Shown: one piece after another, positions 42,346 to 54,700 of the stretch
How the letters are laid out: each line of letters begins with the position of its first letter
How positions within the stretch are numbered: the first letter of the stretch is position 1
Source of the DNA: Henricia sp. BOLD:AAB3569
Taxonomy: Eukaryota > Echinodermata > Asteroidea > Spinulosida > Echinasteridae
Length of the DNA stretch: 64,000 nt
Direction: 5' to 3'
Assembly (NCBI GenBank): GCA_037783545.1
Contig: JBBELK010000305.1
Location: 744,001 to 808,000, forward strand
Program-made: the position numbers and the translations under genes
Notes under the pieces: model-generated
The model's database searches: none
Told to the model about the DNA's origin: nothing
Seen by the model: the letters and a program-made list of their open reading frames with translations, nothing else

Positions 42346-43070
42346 GACTGGTTCCCGCTCCACATATTCCACATACAACGACTGAATATGAGGACCGGCT
42401 ACTGTGGTGTTTAAAATAGCACTTTAAGCATACGTCATGCATTTATTTTTAGAAGCACATAACCGTTAATTTTCAAAGCGCGCTGCGCGCTATATGGCAT
42501 GAGTGTACAACAATTTGAAAGGGGTTATTCCATATTTGACCAATACAAATTTAATATATTAACCTTAAAATAGTACATGTAGGCTAGCATCAAAAGGAAA
42601 ATGCAAACCTTGTCTGCACCATGTCTGCATCACCATGATCACCCAGTGCTGTTGCAATCCCGTAACTATAGCCACTGACAGCCACTGGGTATAGTTTTAA
42701 ATCCGTGGCATCACCATAAATACACACGCAGCAGCACGCGTACGTACGTGCACGCGACGTCAATTCAAATTCTCGAAACAATGACGAAATGTACCCGACG
42801 ATTAACGGTAACGTCCGGACGACCGGATGTGCATTCGGGTAACTTCGGGAACCTTCGGAAAAAGGAGGAATTCCTCCTGTTTCAAAATGGCGGAATTGGC
42901 GGCTGCCGGACCTTAAATTCAGTCTAGTCAAAATATGTTTGGTCCGGGTACCAGACTAGAGTAGAAATGCCTTTTATATCTGTAGGTACTTAGACTAGTT
43001 CCTGCACCACATATTCAACAAACATGAGATTTGTGTTCGTATGTGGAATATGAGGTCCGGGAAACCAGTT
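42346..43070. mobile_element. TIR element with CCACATATTCCACATAC ends
   Basis: ACTGGTTCCCG...ATATTCCACATAC at 42348-42376 is the inverse of GTATGTGGAATATGAG...CGGGAAACCAGT at 43037-43069. No coding region seen. Confidence 0.65.
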
Positions 43071-43242
43071 TTAATATGTATTGCGCCTGTGATGCATGCA
43101 TGGTAATTACGTAATTGGGCCGCGCGCGGCTAGCTCCGAGTCACAATTTCCTGCTAGACGCGCGTAGAGAATCGATTCTGTAATCGCTACCGCAGTAGGA
43201 ATCAGGGGCAGTTTGCGTGCAGTTTGCGTGCAGTCTGCACTT

Positions 43243-43405
43243 TTTTTTATCGAGTACTGCTATTCGATTACGAGTACTTGGAGAGTCGAGTACAGTGCCG
43301 AGTGGGAGTATTTCGCTTACCGAGTACGAGTACGGACTGTTCGAGTACGAGTATTTCGACTTTCGAGTACGAGTACGAGTACGAGTATTACAACGCTGGC
43401 AATTA
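43243..43405 (+). repeat. GAGTAC hexamer array, copy 2
   Basis: CGAGTACGAGTACGG, CGAGTACGAGTATTTCG and a final run of CGAGTACGAGTACGAG, ending TATTACAACGCTGG. The tail is the inverse of the start of copy 1. Confidence 0.8.
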
Positions 43406-43649
43406 CGCTCAATCCAGCGAAAGTTCCCAACTGATCACGGAGCCAAATAATGTCTCAATTGGGGTAGAATGCAGAACCAAACACATTTATAAATTTGCTT
43501 TAAAGATATAGTAGCCTACTATATACATGATTGGTAAACTGTTACAAATAGTTTTATCCCCCTGTGTGATTGAAGATGTGCATGATTAAAACCAACCTGA
43601 GCAAAAACCAGCTCCGTACTTCGTCTAACTTTTGAGAAAACAGTCGGAA

Positions 43650-43840
43650 AAGGGTTTGCAGTCATTTCGCCCCAAAACCACTTCGCCCTGAATTATTTCG
43701 CCCTGAAACGGCCTGTGCACGAAGTGGAATTTGGGCGGTGTAGTGTTCGGACGAAGTAATTTGGGGCGAAATGGCACTCGGGTTAGTGGTTTGGGGCAAA
43801 ATGGCACTTGGCCGAAATGGTTTTGGGGCGAATTGAATTT
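43650..43840. repeat. inverted array of TTCGCCCCAAA words
   Basis: TTTCGCCCCAAAACCACTTC and TTTCGCCCTGAA at 43665-43700 are answered by TTTGGGGCGAAATGGCAC and GGTTTTGGGGCGAA at 43761-43832. Likely a small foldback repeat. Confidence 0.65.
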
Positions 43841-43994
43841 TCGTCATCATGTTTATATTGTGTAAGTTAGGCGTAAATCTGTGAACATTTCTGATTTTCG
43901 AGATTACCAATGATGTATACTGCATTTAACCTGAATCTCAATTTATTGAGAATTACGAAAGTTCTAAAATTATCAAAATTAACCCTACCACTTC

Positions 43995-44345
43995 GTTCAG
44001 ATTAACTTAACAGATCTGTTAACAGATCTGTTACACTAACACGATCTGTAACAGGGGATGTTGAACTAACATGAGATGTAACACTAACACGTCCTAAACA
44101 CCATGTTAACATCGAGTTAACACGGTGTTTGTTTTGAGGTCACAATTCTGATTAAGTTAACAGATCTGTTACACTAACAAGTAACACAGAATTGTGACTT
44201 CGCCCTATGTACAGCGTAGAGAATTAACATGGTGTTAACACCGTGTTAACATATCTGTTAACACGGTGTTAACCTGGACATTTAATTAGAGGTCGACATT
44301 AATGCCGTGTTAACAGATCTGTTAACAGATCTGTTAAACTAACAC
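43995..44345. repeat. dense TGTTAACA / AGATCT palindrome array
   Basis: Palindromes such as TTAACAGATCTGTTAACAGA, AACACCGTGTTAACA and ACATGGTGTTAACACC recur throughout, with a repeated block GTAACACAGAATTGTGAC / GTCACAATTCTGAT in inverse. No coding region. Confidence 0.8.
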
Positions 44346-46401
44346 TTACACGTAACACACACAAAATTGTGACCTCACCCATTGTGCCTTCAAACGTGGA
44401 ACTTCTTTCCTTTTGGGTGGGGGGGTGGAGGGGTGTGGGGGTGGGGAAGGTTAATGGTTGCAATATGAAATGTGTATGCCTGCAGTATTGCTGCGAGTGA
44501 TCGATATTTGGTCCGGTAACTATTATAGCAGGCTGTTTCAACCATTTTTTGTGAATTTACCACTTTTGTGAATACACAAGTGACGAGTTTTGTGATTTGT
44601 CGACCACTTTTATTGATTACTGAAAGGTGTGAATTATCAAACCCTCGTTTTCGATGGCATTTTAAAATTCCTGCATTAGCTATGGCAAGAAGAAAATCGT
44701 CAGCGGCTCAGAATCGTCAGCGTGCTGCAGGTATCAGTCGCCGGGAAAAAGATACCCAGAACTTTTGGCGCGTGCCCATATCACTGTCAGTTGGCCTTTC
44801 TTCCAAGTCCTCAAGATTTTCTAGGAGTTCAAAGTCTTTTTTTCGTCACATTCTCATGGCGGCATGAAGGGAAAACGGCTTGCTTTTATCATTCAGCTTT
44901 TTTACTTTTCAGCTCTGAGTTTTCATGCACGAATTATAAAGGCAATTAAAATAATGGCAGGATAACAAAAATGCACTTGTCCACACATCTTCGGAACTGC
45001 ACGCCCCGACAGACCGTTTTCTAGAAGCCGATTATGAGTGTATTGCGTGTACTTTCTCCTCTTATAGTGACTGGCTATTTATTCTGCATCTTTTAAAGGT
45101 TTTGTGAGGTGGAAATTATCACCCAGCTGTTTTTATACAGAAATCAAAAGATCAAAGTGTTGCAGACAAAAGGGCAAACTCAAATTTGTTTTCATTTCAG
45201 AAAGAAGTGACATTTTCTCTACTTCAAAAATGTCTTGTCAGGCGAGGGCGCTGTTTGTTGCTGGTCATGGAGGGAACCCACAGTGGAAAAACAAAGAAAG
45301 AACATTACATTTCAAACAGTAGCAGTAGCCCACTGATCCATTTTTGACCCAAACAAACTTGTTAGGGTTGTTGCAAATGACATACTAAACAAACTCAGTA
45401 AACTTATATAGTTCATGATATCAAGAAGCAACTAAAAATGACATTAACTTTTGTACACAAGTTTATGGAGAATTCCTCTGTTTTTCCTGAGATGACATCA
45501 CGGCTTTGCTCATGAATATGGAAATTCTCATTAACATAAAAATAGAAAACGTGCAATTACACCAAAACGCAACTATCAAATTCTCTGAAATTGACCGAAA
45601 TGTGTAAAACACATCCTCTACTAATATTTTACGTAATAAAAACCCTACTTCACACGTCCTTTAAAGAATGATTCTACGCCATGTGCAAAAAGACGTTTCT
45701 CGTGCTGTGGATTATTCATCCTCTTGCAACAGTGCCCCTTTAACGCACTCCCTAACTCTTGCGTACAGTGGCCCTGTTGAAAAAGGCCCCATTTGGCGGT
45801 GGGACTAGCGACAGAAATCTTGTCGCCCCTGCTGGACCAATCAGGACGCTTGCAGTGCATTGCGGCACGATTGCAGGCATTCAAATGTAACGCGCGCAGA
45901 TTGTAAACACCGTGCATGCATGTGATACATGTACTCGGTAATGCTGGCCGTTGTCCGCGTCGGCGATTGGCTGCTATTTAAAGCATACTGGGGAATCCGT
46001 TCCATTACATTCGTCAGCATGCATCCCCGTTATTAATTTGAAAAACTGCGGAGTAAATAAGGTTCGTCGTTTGAAAGTTTGGTAGGAATGGGACAGTCAT
46101 AAGGAACGGAACCCAATACAATTTCTGGAAAGTATAGAAATTGTTTCTTTTCGGCATAACATGACCGAATTGATTAAATTACATCAAAATGACTCGGGCG
46201 TGAGTTGGCTCAAGACAACAGCCGGCTCGCCCCACAGATTTGCGTGTATTTCCTCAGGGTATTGTCACGTCGCTTCGCAGAGTGGAAATTCCCTGAGATC
46301 TCAGGATGTGGATTATTGTGATCGATTGTGAAACGTGTAGTACCCCCTCTCGCGATGGTTATGGGTGATCTTTGCCGTTATTTCCATCTGCAGTTACCAA
46401 C
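44346..46401. other. mostly unassigned; one probable TIR element
   Basis: 45091-45666 has CTTTTAAAGGTTTTGTGAG and CACACGTCCTTTAAAG as likely inverted ends and internal resemblance to 36294-36788. A short frame at 44681 (MARRKSSAAQNRQRA, then a GT) might be an exon start but is not supported. Otherwise nothing recognised. Confidence 0.45.
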
Positions 46402-46779
46402 TTTTTTTTTACACCACTGCGATGGGAAAATGAGGGGTTTTGTACCTTTTTAGCGTCTTGAGAGGAGACTATATAATAGGTTAGGGTTTAGGGTTTACGG
46501 AATTTATGGTTTTGAATGCGGTCGGGTTGCAACCAGCTTCGTGGTCTGGTTAGAAGAGAGTTCAACATGCAGTCATAAGGTCCCTGGTTCGAATCTCAGC
46601 TGGTGTTGTTTGTGATTTTTCGAAATTTCTCGGTTTCTTTTTTTTCTCTAATAGTGAGAGTAAGAGTTCTGGCTATTTCCAAGATTGTCACTTGAGAAGT
46701 ATCAGTCATTGGAAAATTAGTAAACTTTATTCGGGTACAAAAATTGGGGTGTACCCCTCGGTGTGGTGTAAAAAAAAAA
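46402..46779. mobile_element. TIR element with telomere-like tract and tRNA-like segment, copy 2
   Basis: Same layout as 35675-36069: TTTTTTTTTACACCACTGCG end, GACTATATAATAGG, GGTTAGGGTTTAGGGTTTA at 46479-46497, tRNA-like block at 46528-46598 (GGTCTGGTTAGAAGAGAG, GGTTCGAATCTCAG), TTATTCGGG, and the inverse end GGTGTAAAAAAAAA. Substitutions relative to copy 1 are scattered, including in the anticodon-like part. Confidence 0.83.
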
Positions 46780-46811
46780 CACGCTTGCCGGACCTTAAAA
46801 TCAGTCTAGTG

Positions 46812-47775
46812 ATGAAATCATACGAAATTGCGTAATTTTCATTAGTTGAGGATGGCACTAATTAACCGGTCGATTTCGCCTTATCCAAAATTAAGTGTGG
46901 CCAATGAGTGGATCTTTCAAATTAATTAACAAAATCTTTCAAATATGCAAAAATGTGAGGTACATTTTCTTTTAAAGGTGCGTGTAATCCAAGCATATAC
47001 AAAGTACAACGGCACATGGTGATCGTGCATGAAATCATACGAAATGACGTCATTTTCATTAGTTGAGGATGGCACTAATTAAACGGTCGATTTCGCCCTA
47101 TCCAAAATTAAGTGTAGCCAATAAGTCGATCTTTCAAATTAATTAACAAAATCTTTGAAATATGCAAATATGTGGGGTACATTTTCTTTTAAAGGTGTCC
47201 GTGTAATCCAAGTGTACAGAACGGCTGTGGTGAAATCATACGAAATTGCGTAATTTTCATTAGTTGAGGATGGCACTAATTAACCGGTCGATTTCGCCTT
47301 ATCCAAAATTAAGTGTGGCCAATGAGTCGATCTTTCAAATTAATTAACAAAATCTTTCAAATATGCAAAAATGTGAGGTACATTTTCTTTTAAAGGTGCG
47401 TGTAATCCAAGCATATACAAAGTACAACGGCACATGGTGATCGTGCATGAAATCAAACGAAATGACGTCATTTTCATTAGTTGAGGATGGCACTAATTAG
47501 CCGGTCGATTTCGCCCTATCCAAAATTAAGTGTAGCCAATAGGTCGATCTTTAAAATTAATTAACAAAATCTTTAAAATATGCAAATATGTGGGGTACAT
47601 TTTCCTTTAAAGGTGTCCGTGTAATCCAAGTGTACAGAACGGCAGTTGTGAAATTGTACGAAATGACGTCATTTTCATTAGTTAAAGATGGCCCTAATTA
47701 GTATATCGATTTCGCCCTATCAAAAATTAGATTATAGTCGGTATTTAAAATTAGGTAATAAATTCCTGAAAATAT
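46812..47775 (+). repeat. higher-order tandem array A-B-A'-B' plus partial unit
   Basis: Units begin TGAAATCATACGAAAT at 46813, 47030, 47231, 47448 and 47649: spacings 217, 201, 217, 201. A and A' carry GAAATTGCGTAATTTTC and are nearly identical; B and B' carry GAAATGACGTCATTTTC. A 418-bp dimer was therefore duplicated as one block. All units share TTAGTTGAGGATGGCACTAA and TCGATTTCGCC. Confidence 0.93.
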
Positions 47776-48667
47776 GGTGATATGTGCCCGTGTAAAACAT
47801 AACATGGCGGTATATTTCTCAATTTCAAGTAATTGTCGGCTTTTTGTTGATCATTAAAAATTAATGACTGCAATAAAATCTTGAAATTGATCTTCTAATA
47901 TACGGAATACATTCTATTTTAAAGATTCGGTATATTTGCGGTGCTGAATACGAACCTATAGTTTACAAGATAAACAAAGCTCCCTTTATTGCATGTATTC
48001 TTTATCGCATGGCTTTCCGTGGGTAATTGGGTTTAAAAAAGCGTCTTTTGCTGCATGTAGTTTAGATTTTGCAATTTTCGTGAGTTCGAGGATAAGTTTA
48101 AGGATGAGTTTGGAGATGACTTTAAGGATGAGTTTGGTGATGACTTTAAGGATAGCTTCAGGCAGGTCGAAAAACATGGCCTTTTCCCGAATACTTTCTT
48201 CGGCTCAATTTACTACATTGAATTACCCCGCACGTTTTTTATCGGTTCATATCCATGCACTCAAAACTGGTTGTCTATTTCATGTTCCGGCGACTCCATG
48301 CATGTTCACGCTACGTCTTGAAAGTACCAGTCTGTAGAATCTAATCTAGCAGTATAGCTTCTATAATTGAATCGTGTGTAATTTCAAGACGTATAATATA
48401 TCTGGACGCAGCTTGGATTTCTAGTTTCATCTGGAATAGGGTCAGGGGACGAGACAACAAAGAACTACTTTTCTTTCTTTTTGCCTAAAATCCCATGATG
48501 AGCAAAAGCTTTTAAGATATACAATCCGTGCGTGGTGTGGCACCTCGAAAAAAGAAAAAAAAGGTTTTTAAAATTGATATTTTTTAAAAACAAAAGTTAT
48601 TCGCTTTCAAATGAGACATGAACCAAAAAAATATACCAACGTTTAGTTATCGAACAATAAATTGCTG
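47776..48667. other. no gene; short minisatellite
   Basis: 48085-48165 repeats TTTAAGGATGAGTTTGG with GATGACTTTAAGG, a period of about 30 bp. The complementary frame (48177-47986) reads a heptad-like KLILKVISKLILK, a by-product of the repeat. Otherwise nothing recognised. Confidence 0.5.
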
Positions 48668-48850
48668 TCAATATTTCGAATAGACTGCCGAAGTGAATAC
48701 GTCACCTTTTGTTAGTTACCTGGGCAATTGGCTCTAAACTAAAAATCACCGAACCGTGACCATGTGCTTTTGCAATGGTACTTTTGCCGACGGCCATGAT
48801 AGTTTAGAGCCAATTGCCATGGCAACACGTCACACTTCGGCTGTCTATTA
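48668..48850. mobile_element. foldback MITE, copy 2
   Basis: GAATAGACTGCCGAAGTGA, GGCAATTGGCTCTAAACTA on the left pair with TAGTTTAGAGCCAATTGCC and TCACACTTCGGCTGTCTAT on the right, arms of about 70 bp. Second member of the family at 28830-29008. Confidence 0.85.
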
Positions 48851-48870
48851 TTGGCAGTCGACCAATAATT

Positions 48871-49112
48871 CAAGGCGTAGACTTGCCCCAGGTCTGACCT
48901 CCCGTGCTCGTTCTGCAACGCGCATGCGCACAGTGTGCCTTCCGGACCGGTGGCCTATCAAATCTGTTTTCTTCTGTTTCCTCTGTCTCAGAAAGTCTTC
49001 CGAGATATGAAAAAAGAATTTGACAGGCCACGAGTCCAAATGGCGCGCAGCACGCACCGCACCGCAGACCAAACGCGGGAAGTCAGACCTGGCAAAGTCT
49101 AGGCAAGGCGCA
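48871..49112. mobile_element. small TIR element next to the foldback MITE
   Basis: GCGTAGACTTGCCCCAGGTC and CTGACCTCCCG on the left are answered by CGGGAAGTCAGACCTGGCAA and AGTCTAGGCAAGGCGC on the right. Confidence 0.7.
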
Positions 49113-49252
49113 AAAACGGCCGTATAAAACGACATTTTTCACAGGTTTGTCGATTTTTAAAATATATAATGTTTTTTCCGTTAAAATAAAGTAAATGCTT
49201 TGAAAATTCGTTCAGAGAACAAAAATCAAATTTGCTGATAACCACGGACTGT

Positions 49253-50700
49253 ATATCTTTAAACAGCTAGAATCCCCCCATCCACATTTTTTTTTTTTCC
49301 TGTTTATCATGGAGGTTTATGTTTCTACAACGCGACTACAACGTGTTTTCCGCCAAAATCCGACAGTCTTTTGTTTAAAACGCAATTCAGTTCCGACCCT
49401 CTTCACCCGAAATTCTGAAACGCTCGAGGTCACTTGGTTTGTTTACAAACAGTGGCGTGACGTCATCCTGAGAAGAACTCGGAACGGCTGTGTAGTATTG
49501 AATGGAAAACATACGAAGTGTATGTTCATCATGTCTTTGTAATGTTTCGTCCTTGTAATTCAAATTACAAACGTGAAAAATACTTTCTGTACTATGACAA
49601 CAATTTATTGTTATCTTTTTGTAAAAAAAATGAAATTGTGGCTCACATTGATGCTTTTTTTGAAGTAAATTTCAGTGAATCGCGGCCGTTGGTTTTGACA
49701 CGAACGGCCGTCTTGAAATTGAAAAAAAAAATTAATTGGGTATGAATTTAGGAGTTGAATTCCACATCTTGTTATGAGCTGTAAGAGAGTTTGATGGAAA
49801 AAAAGACGACTAAGACAAAGTTATGATTTTTACTGAAGCAAAACACATGAGTGCCACAGCGGCAGTTGGCAAACGGTCGAGCGTTGTACTTGGTCAACTT
49901 CAAGTTGACTGTTGCACAAGCTCGACCGTTGGTAGCGGCATGGGGGAAAAAATTAAATATCTATTTTAAGTTAAAACCACTTTCAAACAACAGACCAGCT
50001 GCAACAGATTTCAAAAATACCTTTGTTGCAAAAATTCATCAAGCGGTTGCTGTTTTATGCTTGTTAAATTGCGTCAAATTTACGTGCGGAATCGTCAATG
50101 AAAATGAATAGACAGCTAGTTCAAAAATTGTGATGTGATGCCGCTCCCCTATACGCGCGCACACACGGCAGCCTATCCGTACACATAACCCAACTCACGG
50201 CAGCCTACCCGGTACAAGTTCGCCTATAAAGTGTACACCTTCGCGCGACGCATTTTTCTCATTCTTCGAAATAATAAAGAAAATGTTTCTGCTCTTTTTT
50301 TTCATAGTGTCTGATAAAACATACAACCACGCAACTACTGGGCATATCTCTGGCTTCAATTCTTGGAACAAAATAATTTTTCAAAAAACACCACCTAACA
50401 GAGACGGTTGTTCAAGTTTTTTGCGTGTAAACGTATGGAGCTAACGATCGTGTTGACTTCTCTTTCTCAGGATTGTGTCACGGGGTCACGCGCATATCAT
50501 TAATACCTAATGAGCGTTTCAGAAATCGCGAAAATCTCATTTTCGAAAAGCGCACTTTTACTTGCAATTTATTCACTTAAAACCGACAATTTTAAAAAAA
50601 ATTAAAAAAAACCTCGGCAAGAGGGATGTTTGGACTATCGAAAAAAGCCTATTATAACTGCTGGATTTTCCTTCAAGAGTATTTCTAGCCTTTAACCTTA
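49253..50700 (+). repeat. R2 repeat family, copy D (fullest copy)
   Basis: Runs from TTTAAACAGCTAGAATCCCC to CTTCAAGAGTATTTCTAGCC, giving short inverted ends (AGCTAGAA-type). It contains GAATTTCGG-type and CAGTGGCGTGACGTCATCC blocks, an inverted GGTCGAGC...GCTCGACC pair around 49877-49926, and CGAAAATCTCATTTTCG. It matches copies A, B and C in order. No conserved frame. Confidence 0.85.
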
Positions 50701-51541
50701 TCTTATTAGGTAATAACTGCAAAAGGCAATGCATGGTTTGCGTACTTTTAATACCTATATGTAAACCTTGCGACTTTATAAACTTACGAAGTTTCATAAA
50801 TTAAAATTTTAATTTGTAAAAAGTCTCTGAGACAATACATGCCGACATATACTATCAATCTCTCTAGAATATTATTAACAAAAATAGTGTAAACCACACC
50901 TCTGGGTGTCAATAAAAAGGTATCAAGAACGATTGCGAAATATGGTTTTCTATGTCGTCCCAATAGACCGTGTAAGTCTCTCAGCGGGTCAATGGGGTTT
51001 TACCGATCCGACGATCTTCTTTGAATTATCCCTTTACCGTCTCGCGTCTGTAAACGCCCAGACGCCAATAAATGGAAAAGGCACCTCAAAATCTATCGAT
51101 TCAATAAATAAAATGAAGAAAATATTGTCCGAGTTTGTCACAAACAAATAAAAATGTTTTACCTTTTGTTTCCGGTTTGCAATACATTTAGGCGCGAGGT
51201 CAAAATTGAAACGGTCTGTATACCGGGAAACGGTACATAAACGATACACTAGCTGTTGCACGGTTTTTAGTGAGCAAGCAAACGGTTCAGCTGGTCTGGC
51301 CAAACGGTAGATAATTGGCAGTGTTCAACACACCGGTGTTCGCTGAACAAACGGTTTTCTGCCCACAGACAAACGGTTCTATAAGAGGGATTACTGGCTT
51401 GGTGCATCTCAGAAATATTAGAGTTGCTAAATCAAATATGTGGTTTGAACGTCAACTTAAACGTTTATGTGTTGAGAGTAGATAAAATCACCACTAAAAA
51501 CCCAAACAAATAAAGTACATAATTATGGTCAGGATGGAAAT
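50701..51541. other. no recognised feature
   Basis: Unassigned; several CAAACGG words between 51180 and 51380 but no clear period. Ends in the target site GAAAT (51537-51541) of the next element. Confidence 0.4.
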
Positions 51542-51699
51542 TAGAGAACTGTGATTTATTGCCTAATTATATTTAGCATTGTACATGTAGACTGATGTTA
51601 ATCTTTTAAGGTGTTTCTTGTTCTGTTTGTTTCAGATGCTGTTGTCATTGCTTGAGGACAATTAAACAGCCAGAAAGCAAATAGTGTCATACTTATTTA
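51542..51699 (+). repeat. 5' LTR, 158 bp
   Basis: Identical to 56899-57056. It contains TTTTAAGG and a pyrimidine tract ending TTTGTTTCAG, which looks like a splice acceptor. Very short for a Gypsy-type LTR. Confidence 0.93.
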
Positions 51700-51730
51700 T
51701 GACAACAGCATATAACTCCGTTTCAACAAC

Positions 51731-54700
51731 ATGAGCGCCATACCCTGCCCGGCACCCAACTGCACCACGACATGGCCCACAGCCACGCCCCCTGAGGTCC
51801 TACTTCGCCTGATCGACCTGCATGCACGGACAACCCATCCACCTGACCATGCCTCCATGCCAGCGATTGTCTCGGGTGCAGCCAAGGCGGAAAAAGTTAA
51901 GCGGCCTGTGATATCAGCAGCAGGCACAAGCGAAGAATGGGCATACTTCGAGCAGCGATGGTCCGATTACAAGGCTGCCACACACCTCACAGGTTCGGAC
52001 ATAGTATTCCAACTGCTTGAGTGCTGCGACGAGGCACTTCGGAAAGACCTCACCCGGACCTTCGGTGCCCTAGCCACGAGTGACGAGCTGACCATCTTAC
52101 ACAACATTAAGACACTTGCTGTGCGTCAGGAAAACGTCATGGTAGCACGGGTACAGTTGCAACAAATGCGCCAAGACCGTGATGAACCAGTGCGAGCCTT
52201 TTCTGCTCGACTCCGGGGGCAAGCTGGGGTATGCAGCTTCAAGGTTGAGTGCGCATGTCACAACCAGGTTGATTACAGTGACATCATGATTAGGGATGCC
52301 CTAATCAAGGGGCTCGTGGATGAGGAAATTCGACTTCACATCCTTGGCGAATCCAAACAGGACATGTCACTCGAGGAGGTGCTCAAGTACGTCGAAGCAA
52401 AAGAGAGTGGCAAACGGTCAGCCTATCGCCTGCTTGGGGGTGGTGCCACTGCAACTGTGGCTGCCACCAGCTCCTACAGGCAACGGGAAAAGCAAACGCG
52501 TGGCAAACTGGATGATGGGAAACCTCCACCATCTCTCTGTGGTCATTGTGGCAAGCCCGGACATGGGCGGAGCAGACAGGAGCGTCAGAGGAAATGTACG
52601 GCCTACAACCATACATGCAACAAATGTGGCATACTACATCACCACGAGAACATGTGCCGCCAATCTCAGCGAAAACCTGCCCTGGCTGCCGTTATGCAAC
52701 AAGATGACGCCACTGCTATCTTTGAAACCCTGTGCTCCGTGGACGCTGCCTCGACAGCTAGCACTGCCACTGACCATGTCACACTGGAACACCACGTTTA
52801 CAATGACCTTTGTGACACATGGGAGAAGAGGGCATCCGACCCCCAACCATTTGTCCATGTCTCTGTCCGGGCCATCCCATCCGATGCCCGTGCTCTTGGA
52901 TTTCACAGCACCCTTAACGACCTCACTCCCCCCGTTACATATCCCGCCATGGCCGACACAGGGTGTCAGTCATGCCTGGCTGGCACAAAGCTCCTATTTG
53001 ACCTGGGCCTCGACAGACATCACCTCATCCCCGTCACTATGAAGATGACTGCTGCCAACAATCGTGGCATTGACATCGTAGGCGCCATCGTGCTCCGATT
53101 CTCTGGCACCTCCCCATCCGGAGAGACACTCGAGACCCGTCAGATGGTGTACTTGACTGACTCCACTGACAGACTGTTCCTGTCCAGGCAAGCCTGTGTC
53201 TCGCTAGGCATGATATCCATCAGGTTCCCTACTATTGGTGAGGCACCCAAGCCCAGCAGTTCTAGGGTTGCGTCGTCTGTCACCTCGCCAACACCTGAAC
53301 CAGATTCTTGCATTACCCATGCATGCGAGTGCCCTCGACGCCAGACTCCACCCACCCCTCCCAAGTCCCTCCCATTCCCAGCTACGGAGGAGAACCGAGA
53401 GAGGCTCGAGAAATGGCTGCTTGAATACTACAAATCAAGCACTTTTAATGTATGTGAGCATCAGCCACTTCCCATGATGTCCGGTCCTCCAATGAGGCTC
53501 ATGGTGGATCCCGACGCTCCGCCAGTCGCTCGCCACTCGCCAATCCCTGTCCCTGTACACTGGCAGGTTGATGTGCAGGCTGGCCTAGACCAAGACGTTC
53601 GCCTTGGCGTCATCGAACCAGTCCCTGTCGGTACGCCCGTCACTTGGTGCCACAGAATGGTGGTCTGTGCGAAAAAATCCGGTAAACCCAGACGGACAGT
53701 TGACCTGCAGTCGCTAAATCGCCATGCCATTCGAGAAACCCACCACACCCAATCGCCCTTCCACCAAGCACGCGCTGTTCCACCCCACACACGCAAGACA
53801 GTCTTCGATGCATGGAATGGATACCACAGCATAGCCTTAGATGAACGAGACCGTCATCTCACAACATTCATCACTCCTTGGGGCCGCTATCGTTACCTCG
53901 TCGCCCCTCAAGGGTATATCGCCTCAGGAGATGGCTACAGCCGCCGGTTTGACGAAATCGTTGACCACATCCCACGGAAGACTAAGTGCATAGACGATAC
54001 ACTAATGTGGTCTGACACAATCGAGGGGGCATTTTTCCAGGCGATTGGGTGGCTTGACATATGTGGTCGCAATGGGATTACCCTAAATCCGTCAAAGTTC
54101 TCATTCGCCCAGGAAACCGTCGACTTTGCCGGTTTTCAGATCACCCCAACCACCGTCCGGCCCTGCCCTAACTACCTCAAGGCCATCGGGAACTTCCCCA
54201 CCCCACAAAACATCACTGATATCCGGAGCTGGTTTGGCCTCGTCAACCAAGTCTCCTATGCATTTGCTTCAGCCGAACGGATGCTGCCTTTCCGCAAACT
54301 ACTCAAACCAGGGACCCATTTCCTGTGGACAGACGAACTGGACCACCTTTTCGAGGAGTCCAAGTCCCTAATTGTAAATGAGATTCGTCGGGGAGTGGAG
54401 ATCTTTGACAAGTCCAAACCAACCTGCCTCGCGACTGACTGGAGCAAGGAGGGCATTGGGTTTTGGCTGTTCCAGAAGCACTGCACCTGCACCTCCACCA
54501 AGCCCTTCTGCTGTAAGACTGGCTGGAAGATTACTCTTGTTGGGAGCCGCTTCACTTCGGGGGCAGAGTCCCGCTACGCTCCTGTGGAGGGGGAGGCACT
54601 TGCAGTCGTTGATGCGCTGGACAAAGCCCGTCACTTTGTTCTTGGCTGCTCTGACCTCATCGTGGCTGTAGACCACAAGCCCCTCCTCAAGATTTTCGGT

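Noticed and set aside
44681..44730. A basic N-terminal exon (MARRKSSAAQNRQRA)
   Set aside because: No second exon or family match; a GT follows but the evidence is too thin.
47986..48177. A coiled-coil mini-protein on the minus strand
   Set aside because: The heptad look comes from a 30-bp minisatellite.
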